NCBI GenBank assembly: GCA_003447785.1
Contig: DLYJ01000226.1
Location: 1 to 11,959 of the forward strand
Direction of reading: 5' to 3'
Length of the DNA: 11,959 nucleotides
DNA from: Treponema sp.
GTDB lineage: Bacteria; Spirochaetota; Spirochaetia; Treponematales; Treponemataceae
Of the stretch, positions 6,760 to 11,959 are shown piece after piece. The translations under genes and the position numbers were made by a program. Under the pieces are notes generated by a model. The model ran no database searches. It was given only the letters and a program-made list of their open reading frames with translations, and was not told where the DNA came from. Numbering within the stretch: the stretch's first letter is position 1; the number at the start of each line of letters is the position of its first letter.

Positions 6760-7788
6760 TTACAGTTTTTCCCCGTAATAAATTCCTGCCCATTCCCAGC
6801 GTCCGTGAATTTCAGGGTCTGCAGGAAAGTTTACCTTTCTGAAGTACAGATACCAGACCGGCATGTAAGGGCTCCAGCCTGTTGTTCTCAGATACGCTTC
6901 GTTGGGGTTTGAAGTTTCATCAAGTTTTTCTGAATAACGGATTCTCTGGCCCACCATAAAGCCGCGCATGGAAAAGTTTTCCAGGGCGTTTGCGTCAGTT
7001 TCGCTGGACTTCCAGCTCATGGCAAAAAAGTTAACCTTTGAGCGGTATTTGTCCAGGGAACGCCAGTCGTACTGTCTGATTGCAAGCTTAACAGACTTTT
7101 CAAGCTTGTCCAGGGAAGGGAAGGTCCAGTCCTTTGATGAATTTGAAAAGTCTACCATTTTGCGCGCGTTTGCGTAGGCATCAGGAATTCCTGAAATCTG
7201 GATTGTAGAAGCATCCGGCTGATTCAGGAACATTGAGTATGACTTTAATACCTGGTTGAATTCACCTTCCTTTTCGTATTCAAGAGCCAGTCGAACATAC
7301 ATTTCCGTAATGCTTACAAGGGACGGAAAGCGGCTTACAAGATCGTTAAAGTATGAGATGCGGTTGGCAGGGTTTTTACTGATTTGAATCAGGTTCTGCA
7401 GGCATCTGAAGTGAATTGACTTTCCCTGAATCAAAAGATCCGGGTAGTTTTTTAAAATTCGGTCAAAATAGTATTCTGCAACTGGCTCTGCGCCCTGTTC
7501 AAGATAGTTTGAAGCGACCATTAAAAGCCAGTACGAGTTGTAAATGTCGTCAGGATGTTTTTCTACCCAGTCTGTCAGAAAAAGAAGCATTCCCCGGTAG
7601 TCTTTCTGGCTGTAAAGTGTGTTTGCGATTCGATTTATTACCGCGTAACGGGATGGGCCTGACAAAGACGGGTCATTTAAAAGAACCTGCAGCTGGCTGA
7701 TATCTGAACTTGCGTTATTTTTTGTACAGGAAATAAAAAGCAGACAGAGTGCAGTTGCCGCAAGGAGCCGCTTAAAAAACACTTTCAT
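6760..7788 (-). CDS. Helical-repeat (TPR-like) lipoprotein, first gene of the peptidoglycan operon (342 aa)
   Basis: I do not recognise a named family. The N-terminus has two lysines and an arginine, a Leu/Ala core and FISC, so lipidation at Cys21 is likely; Phe at -3 is unusual for E. coli but tolerated by spirochaetes. Residues about 47-193 read as amphipathic helix pairs spaced like TPR units (SQKDYRGMLLFLTDWVEKHP; YFDRILKNYPD; YEKEGEFNQVLKSYSMFL). The C-terminal 40 residues are strikingly aromatic and end in GRWEWAGIYYGEKL, suggesting a folded beta cap or partner site. It is first in the operon with the transglycosylase and the OmpA protein, so a periplasmic scaffold or adaptor for peptidoglycan work is a reasonable inference. 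The ATG has no Shine-Dalgarno; the promoter -10 box ends six bases before it. Confidence 0.87.
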   Translation of the reverse strand: MKVFFKRLLAATALCLLFISCTKNNASSDISQLQVLLNDPSLSGPSRYAVINRIANTLYSQKDYRGMLLFLTDWVEKHPDDIYNSYWLLMVASNYLEQGAEPVAEYYFDRILKNYPDLLIQGKSIHFRCLQNLIQISKNPANRISYFNDLVSRFPSLVSITEMYVRLALEYEKEGEFNQVLKSYSMFLNQPDASTIQISGIPDAYANARKMVDFSNSSKDWTFPSLDKLEKSVKLAIRQYDWRSLDKYRSKVNFFAMSWKSSETDANALENFSMRGFMVGQRIRYSEKLDETSNPNEAYLRTTGWSPYMPVWYLYFRKVNFPADPEIHGRWEWAGIYYGEKL

Positions 7789-7794
7789 GATTAA

Positions 7795-7823
7795 ATTTTA
7801 ACAGAGTGCTTTGTTATTGGCAA
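7795..7823 (-). promoter_or_regulatory. Sigma70-type promoter of the minus-strand envelope operon, leaderless
   Basis: On the minus strand TTGCCA (7823-7818) is followed after exactly 17 bases by TAAAAT (7800-7795), each one mismatch from consensus. Only six bases (TTAATC) separate the -10 box from the ATG at 7788. RNA should therefore begin at or within a base or two of the start codon, consistent with the missing Shine-Dalgarno. Confidence 0.7.
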
Positions 7824-7846
7824 GAGGGGCAAATTTGGTGTATTCT
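7817..7846 (+). promoter_or_regulatory. Candidate promoter of the plus-strand membrane/TPR operon, overlapping the divergent promoter
   Basis: TTGGCA (7817-7822; one mismatch) and TATTCT (7841-7846; two mismatches) are 18 bases apart. The -35 falls on the same seven bases, TTGGCAA, as the -35 of the minus-strand promoter, so the two polymerase sites overlap. The -10 is weaker than its counterpart; TACAAT at 7853-7858 is an alternative without a well-spaced -35. Confidence 0.45.
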
Positions 7847-7859
7847 ATATGTTACAATA

Positions 7860-7879
7860 AAGGAGAAGTTTTTCTCTTT
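7860..7879 (+). promoter_or_regulatory. Leader hairpin that masks an AGGAG sequence
   Basis: Bases 7860-7867 (AAGGAGAA) can pair with 7872-7879 (TTCTCTTT) across a GTTT tetraloop, giving eight pairs including one G-U. The only strong Shine-Dalgarno-like string of the leader (AGGAG, 7861-7865) is inside the stem. Just beyond lies GGGGAT (7880-7885), a free site five bases before the ATG at 7890. The in-frame TTG at 7878 overlaps the stem. The stem could favour the ATG start or regulate initiation. Confidence 0.4.
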
Positions 7880-7889
7880 GGGGATAGCG

Positions 7890-8477
7890 ATGAAAAAATA
7901 CACAGCAGCAACGATGAATATGATTCTGGCTCTCGGTGTTTTGAGCCTGCTTGCCGGATTTTTGTTTTTTGCCCGTATTGCATCTAACCTCCATGCTGTT
8001 ATTGAACCGTGGACTGTGGTTATGATGGTTGCCGGTGCCGTTGTTTTTTATCTTTCCCTGACACTTCTCCCTTATGCGGTTCTTTTTTTTCTGGGACTTT
8101 ATGCCTGTTTTGAAGGCGCACTTTTTATGTTCATTTCTTCCGGCATCCTGAAGGAAGGCGTAAAGGGTTACTGGCCGCTTTCCGTAATTCTGTGCGGTTT
8201 CTGTATTCTTGTAACAGGAATTGCAAAAGACAGACGGATCAGAAACGCCTTTTTGTTCCCGACCCTTCTTCTGGTTTTAATGGGAAGTTTCTTTCTGCTT
8301 TTTTCTTTAGATATTATAAAAATGTCCTTTTCGCGCTTTTTTGCAATGTGGTGGCCGCTTATTCCGGTTTGTTTCGGGGCAGCCTTGATTGCGATTTTTA
8401 TGATTCAGCGGAATCCACAGGCGCACTTCCCTTACGAAATTGAATATCAGGAAGAAGAGGGAGAAGTAAAAGAATGA
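7890..8477 (+). CDS. Six-helix integral membrane protein with internal threefold repeat (195 aa)
   Basis: I recognise no characterised gene. The product is almost entirely membrane: likely helices at about 9-29, 38-58, 60-82, 94-112, 121-141 and 151-172, then a soluble acidic tail (EYQEEEGEVKE). Trp41/Gly49, Trp95/Gly103 and Trp155/Gly163 are each eight residues apart and each sits at the start of an even-numbered helix. WPL recurs in the last two, so the protein looks like three tandem two-helix units. The WPL...G pattern resembles small LiaI/DUF5668-type membrane domains, a tentative resemblance. The frame is open upstream to a GTG at 7806, but ATG 7890 gives a normal Met-Lys-Lys start preceded by GGGGAT; TTG 7878 is an alternative. 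Its stop overlaps the next ATG (ATGA), so it is translationally coupled to the TPR lipoprotein and probably its partner. Confidence 0.85.
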   Translation: MKKYTAATMNMILALGVLSLLAGFLFFARIASNLHAVIEPWTVVMMVAGAVVFYLSLTLLPYAVLFFLGLYACFEGALFMFISSGILKEGVKGYWPLSVILCGFCILVTGIAKDRRIRNAFLFPTLLLVLMGSFFLLFSLDIIKMSFSRFFAMWWPLIPVCFGAALIAIFMIQRNPQAHFPYEIEYQEEEGEVKE

Positions 8478-10228
8478 AACCGGTAAACCGTGGATTTGCT
8501 GCGGTTGTCTTTAATTCAATTTTAGTTTCCTCACTCCTGCTTTCCTGCGGATCTGCTCCAAAGGCTGTACCTCAGGCTCCTGTAATTGAGTCAACGTACA
8601 CGGCAGACCCGTCCGAAGCGGTTGCAATTACCGTGCCTGCCGTAAAGGAACGCACTTATTTTTCTTCCGTTAATCAGGACGCCCTTGCAGCGGTAGAAAA
8701 GGGTGACCCGGAAAGCCTGCACCTTGCAATTTCTCTTTTACGAAAAGACAGTTCTTCCTACGAAGAAGCAGAAAAGATTTTATTGAATATAGCAAAGTCC
8801 CTGATGCAGATTCTGTGGCCGACTCAGACTGTTGCCGTAGAAATCCCGCCGGTTACATCGCCAAACCCGTACACCGGAGCGGTCGATTCTTCCCGTCAGG
8901 GCATTTACGATATGAGTACCGGAAACGGAGACTTTCTTGCACTTGTTCTGCCGTCCCTGGTTCTTGTAACTTCTGAGTCAAGAAACGATTACTACGATAC
9001 AGCCCGTGAAAGCCTTGACAAGGCCCTTGAATTAAAGGGTGACAGCGTGCTTGCAAATTACCTCCGCGGCGTGCTCAGCCGCCGCACAAACGATTACAGT
9101 GGTGCCATAAATTATTTTTTAAAGGCACAGGGCGGGGCAGCGGACTGTGTAGAAGTTTCTTACGCCCTTGCTGACTGCTATTACAAATCAAACCAGCTGG
9201 AAAAGTCTCTTTCTGTCTGTGATTCAATCCTGCAGAAAAATCCCCTTTATAGGCCTGCCCTCAAACTCAGTGCAGAAATTACCTTTGCAACAAACCGCAT
9301 CGACGAGTGCGAACAGTTTGTAGTCCGCGTCCTCCAGCAGGAACCTGAAAACGCGTACTATGTCTTGTTCCGGGCGCGCATTCTGATTCAAAAAAATGAC
9401 TATATCCGCGCTGCCTCCCTGCTGGACGTTTACGGAAGAAGTGACGGTGAGAGCCGTGATTATCTTTTACTCAGGGCAAAGGTTCAGAAAGAATGGAACC
9501 GTAACCTTACCGCAGCGGCTTCAACCATTGAAAAGGCGCTGACCCTTTATCCTGACGACAGTGAAATTATTCTTTCAGCCGCCGCAATCAGCGCAGAAAC
9601 AGGCATTAAAATCGGCGGCGTGAGCGCAGTGGAACTTGCAGATAAAATCCTTGCAAAAGACCCGAAAAACGTACAGGCGCTCACCATCCGCGTCAACGAA
9701 CTTGTCCGCAGAAAACAGTGGCAGGAAGCCTACCGTGCAAGTTCAAACCTGAGACAGATAGCGTCTTCTTCACAGTTTTCGGTTCATACCCACATCGACA
9801 TCTGCCTTGAAGCAGGTCGTAGGGACGAAGCATGGCAGATTGCTTCAAACCTTTACAGCCAGTCTCCAAAGGACGAACAGGTAATTCAAAGTTATATAAA
9901 AGTTCTCATTGCAACAGACCGCCGCTCGGAAGTATCGCGCTTAATTGCACAGATTCTTCCGACTGCAACTTCAAAAATGAAGAGCTTTCTCTATTATGAA
10001 AGAAGTTTTCTTGCTTCTTCAGAAGATGCGGTTCTCGTGGACCTGCGTTCAAGTCTGACTGCAAACCCTCGTAACCGTGATGCTCTGTTCCGCCTGTATA
10101 AGATTTACTACAATAAAAAAGAATACAGAAAGGCCCAGTACTATTTAAAACAGGTAGTTGCACTTTCTCCCAACGACGACTCTCTCCTAAAACTTAATTC
10201 AGAACTGGAAACCCTTCTGGGACGTTAA
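8474..10228 (+). CDS. TPR-repeat lipoprotein (584 aa)
   Basis: It is an exported scaffold-type protein of unknown exact role. The signal peptide ends in LLLSC, with lipidation at Cys25, followed by a Pro/Ala-rich tether (26-60). From about residue 70 the protein is helical. The clearest TPR units lie at about 192-222, 226-259, 260-293, 399-430 and 535-569, for example ALADCYYKSNQLEKSLSVC and LYKIYYNKKEYRKAQYYLK, with weaker units between them. Residues 111-170 (Pro-rich, then SLVLVTSES) break the repeat and may be an inserted loop. The start overlaps the stop of the membrane-protein gene as ATGA, with AGGGAG ten bases upstream. TPR lipoproteins commonly organise envelope complexes, so a link to the membrane protein before it and to the divergent peptidoglycan genes is inferred. 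The yajC gene follows after 104 bases with its own candidate promoter. Confidence 0.9.
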   Translation: MKPVNRGFAAVVFNSILVSSLLLSCGSAPKAVPQAPVIESTYTADPSEAVAITVPAVKERTYFSSVNQDALAAVEKGDPESLHLAISLLRKDSSSYEEAEKILLNIAKSLMQILWPTQTVAVEIPPVTSPNPYTGAVDSSRQGIYDMSTGNGDFLALVLPSLVLVTSESRNDYYDTARESLDKALELKGDSVLANYLRGVLSRRTNDYSGAINYFLKAQGGAADCVEVSYALADCYYKSNQLEKSLSVCDSILQKNPLYRPALKLSAEITFATNRIDECEQFVVRVLQQEPENAYYVLFRARILIQKNDYIRAASLLDVYGRSDGESRDYLLLRAKVQKEWNRNLTAAASTIEKALTLYPDDSEIILSAAAISAETGIKIGGVSAVELADKILAKDPKNVQALTIRVNELVRRKQWQEAYRASSNLRQIASSSQFSVHTHIDICLEAGRRDEAWQIASNLYSQSPKDEQVIQSYIKVLIATDRRSEVSRLIAQILPTATSKMKSFLYYERSFLASSEDAVLVDLRSSLTANPRNRDALFRLYKIYYNKKEYRKAQYYLKQVVALSPNDDSLLKLNSELETLLGR

Positions 10229-10267
10229 TTTTTATCAACAAAATAAGGCCCTGCCCCTGACGGTAAC

Positions 10268-10297
10268 TTGACGGCTACCACTTATAAATGTTATCTT
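10268..10297 (+). promoter_or_regulatory. Candidate promoter of yajC-secD
   Basis: TTGACG (10268-10273; five of six consensus bases) is followed after 18 bases by TATCTT (10292-10297; four of six). The latter lies 35 bases before the yajC ATG, leaving room for a normal leader with the strong Shine-Dalgarno AAGGAAGGA (10321-10329). The 104-base gap before yajC shows no convincing terminator hairpin for the preceding gene, so read-through from the TPR lipoprotein gene is also possible. Confidence 0.4.
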
Positions 10298-10332
10298 TTT
10301 AAGGCTATAAATTTCAAAAGAAGGAAGGAAAA

Positions 10333-10761
10333 ATGTCTTTTATACCTTTATTGCAGGCTGCCCAGGGTGCACCTCAGCAGCAGAATCTCCTGATGTCGGT
10401 TGTACCGTTCATCCTCATCATTGCAATTTTCTATTTCTTTATCATTCGACCGCAGAATAAAAAGCAGAAAGAAACAGAAAAAATGATTAACGCTCTCAAA
10501 AAGGGCGACAAAGTAGTTACAATTGGTGGAATCCACGGTGTTGTAAGTTCAACAAAAGAAAAGACCATCATTGTAAAAGTTGATTCAAACACAAGTATTG
10601 AATTCAACCGCTCTGCCATTGCTGCTGTAGTTCGTGACGAAGTAAAGGCAGCAAAATCAGCAAAAAAGGAAAACAAATCAGAAGCTAAAGCAGAAGAAGC
10701 CGCTCCGGAAGTAAAAACAGAAGCCGCTGAATCTACAGAAAGCGCTTCAGAAAACAAATAA
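10333..10761 (+). CDS. yajC: Sec translocase accessory subunit YajC, with long charged C-terminal tail
   Basis: YajC is a small inner-membrane protein that associates with SecD-SecF and helps Sec-dependent export and membrane insertion. A single hydrophobic helix lies at about 19-38, followed by the conserved IIRPQNKKQKE (37-47) and GDKVVTIGGIHGVV (58-71), then KVDSNTSIEFNRSAI. These are the family's signature blocks. The product has 142 residues, longer than the 100-110 usual elsewhere. The extra 40 residues (about 103-142) are an Ala/Lys/Glu/Ser-rich, probably disordered cytoplasmic tail. The Shine-Dalgarno is strong. secD starts 26 bases after the stop, the standard yajC-secD order. The identity is firm. 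Confidence 0.96.
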   Translation: MSFIPLLQAAQGAPQQQNLLMSVVPFILIIAIFYFFIIRPQNKKQKETEKMINALKKGDKVVTIGGIHGVVSSTKEKTIIVKVDSNTSIEFNRSAIAAVVRDEVKAAKSAKKENKSEAKAEEAAPEVKTEAAESTESASENK

Positions 10762-10787
10762 AAAAAAATTGGGGTTGTAACAAGATT

Positions 10788-11959
10788 ATGAACAAACGAA
10801 GTCGTTTTATTCTTATTTTGGTTGTCCTTGCTCTCTGCTACGCCTTCCTCAGACCATCTATCACATGGTATTTCAAAACACCAGCAGATGTTCAGAAGGT
10901 AGCCTTGAGTTCACTGGAAAAGATTAAGGACGAATCTGAAAAGAAGGCCAGAGATGAAGTTTCTTCACTTTTGGCTAAAGCAAAAGAAAGTGCCGATGCA
11001 GAACTCGACGCTTCTTATGCTTATGTTGTAAAAGCTGCTAAAAAAGCATACAAGGCTGCAGACAAAGAAGTTCCTGCAGTAATGAATGTTGGAGCAGTTT
11101 TGAGTGCCTTCGGCAGCGCTGCTGAATTACAGGCTGTATTCGAAGATCATTACCGTAACTTCTATCTCAAGGCAAAGAATGCTTACACTAATTCTGTAAA
11201 ACTTGGTCTTGACCTTTCAGGTGGTATGAACATCATCATTCATGCTGACCTTGATGCTGCCCTTGCAAAACAGAGAGAAACATCAGAAGTTGATAATCCT
11301 GAAGCTTTCAAAGAGCAGGCTATGACACAGGCTGTAGAAACTTTGACTTCAAGTATCGATAAATTCGGTCTTACTTCTCCGGTTATCCGCCAGCAGGGCG
11401 AAGACCGCATCTACGTAGAAATCCCTGGTTCAGCTGACGGCGAAAGCGTTAACTCAATTGTACAGGGTAAGGGAATTTTGAATTTCCGTCTCGTTGATGA
11501 AGAAGCAACATCTAAATTCGCTCAGTATTATGCAGGTGTTGGTCCTGACGCTTTTAAGGCTGACGGTTCACTTGCAGACCCTTCTGTAATCGCATCTGAC
11601 TGCGAAGTATTCGGTTATTACACAAAAGACGCTTACGGTCTTGACCAGCGCCTGGGATACATTGCCGTTAAAAAAGAAATTGCTCTTGACGGTAACCACG
11701 TAAAAGCCGCAACAGTAAGCCGCGACACAACAACAGGTCAGACAGAAGTTAACTTCTCCCTGGACGCTGAAGGTTCCGAAATCTTTGCTAAGTTTACAGG
11801 TGCTCACGTTAACGAACGCCTTGCAATCGTAAGTGATTCAAAAGTTAAATCTGCCGCTACAATCCGTCAGGCAATCACTGGTGGACAAGTTAGCCTTTCA
11901 GGTGGTTTTAGCGTAGAAGAAGCTCAGAATATTCAGAAAGTTCTCCAGACTTCTTACCT
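10788..11959 (+). CDS. secD: Protein translocase subunit SecD, N-terminal 390 residues; runs off right edge
   Basis: SecD, with SecF, uses the proton-motive force to pull exported proteins through the Sec channel from the periplasmic side. The frame opens with MNKRSRF and a membrane helix (about 7-22). The first periplasmic region follows, containing the signature LGLDLSGGMNIIIHAD (139-154). After it come LTSSIDKFGLTSPVIRQQGEDRIYVEIPG and, near the window edge, an AIVSDSKVKSAATIRQAI block typical of SecD just before its membrane core. Residues about 27-130 form a helical Ala/Lys/Glu-rich segment (ESADAELDASYAYVVKAAKK) unlike the shorter linker of E. coli SecD but of a kind I associate with treponemes. 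The Shine-Dalgarno is weak: GGGG lies 13 bases before the ATG. Translation may depend on yajC upstream. The later membrane helices and presumably secF lie outside the window. Confidence 0.95.
   Translation, partial: MNKRSRFILILVVLALCYAFLRPSITWYFKTPADVQKVALSSLEKIKDESEKKARDEVSSLLAKAKESADAELDASYAYVVKAAKKAYKAADKEVPAVMNVGAVLSAFGSAAELQAVFEDHYRNFYLKAKNAYTNSVKLGLDLSGGMNIIIHADLDAALAKQRETSEVDNPEAFKEQAMTQAVETLTSSIDKFGLTSPVIRQQGEDRIYVEIPGSADGESVNSIVQGKGILNFRLVDEEATSKFAQYYAGVGPDAFKADGSLADPSVIASDCEVFGYYTKDAYGLDQRLGYIAVKKEIALDGNHVKAATVSRDTTTGQTEVNFSLDAEGSEIFAKFTGAHVNERLAIVSDSKVKSAATIRQAITGGQVSLSGGFSVEEAQNIQKVLQTSY

Noticed and set aside
7806..7889. GTG at 7806 as the start of the membrane protein
   Set aside because: It would lie upstream of the likely -10 box and add a 28-residue segment with no family character; the ATG at 7890 has a ribosome site and a normal membrane-protein start.
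10431..10757. 108-codon minus-strand frame inside yajC
   Set aside because: Its Ala/Ser/Thr-rich product is the mirror of the Lys/Glu/Ala tail codons of yajC, so it is a composition artefact.

Overview
The window looks like a chromosomal segment of a spirochaete, most probably a Treponema or close relative. This is a recognition call from protein style, not a database result. The signs are several lipoproteins with spirochaete-type lipoboxes, an OmpA-family protein with a 'GHTA' variant motif, a SecD with a long Ala/Lys/Glu-rich insert after its first membrane helix, moderate-to-low G+C, and use of TTG start codons.

Layout. (1) Positions 1-1320 (+) hold the end of purM and then purN, two steps of de novo purine synthesis. 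(2) Positions 1410-4154 (+) hold a 914-residue, visibly AT-richer, beta-type lipoprotein of unknown function. (3) Positions 4155-4240 are a convergent gap containing a small dyad and direct repeat. (4) Positions 4241-7788 (-) form a three-gene envelope operon. In transcription order it encodes a helical-repeat lipoprotein, an MltD-like lytic transglycosylase with a C-terminal LysM domain, and an OmpA-domain protein. A good sigma70-type promoter lies so close to the first ATG that the mRNA should be leaderless or nearly so. (5) Positions 7789-7889 are the divergent control region, where the -35 elements for the two directions overlap. (6) Positions 7890-10228 (+) hold a six-helix membrane protein, apparently built from three copies of a two-helix unit, translationally coupled to a 584-residue TPR lipoprotein. 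(7) From 10333 to the right edge (+) lie yajC and the first 390 codons of secD, the ancillary Sec translocase operon.

How it fits together. Most of the window serves the cell envelope: a transglycosylase that cuts peptidoglycan, an OmpA domain that should dock on it, repeat-rich lipoproteins likely to act as periplasmic scaffolds, and Sec auxiliaries that export such proteins. The shared divergent promoter region suggests that the minus-strand peptidoglycan genes and the plus-strand membrane/TPR pair may be expressed together; this is inference. No tRNA, rRNA, CRISPR array, insertion sequence or phage gene was seen, and no stretch over 300 bases lacks a gene. I do not see a clear new defence or mobile system. 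The most interesting items are the leaderless divergent promoter, the OmpA domain lacking the usual diaminopimelate-reading aspartate, and the triplicated membrane protein.
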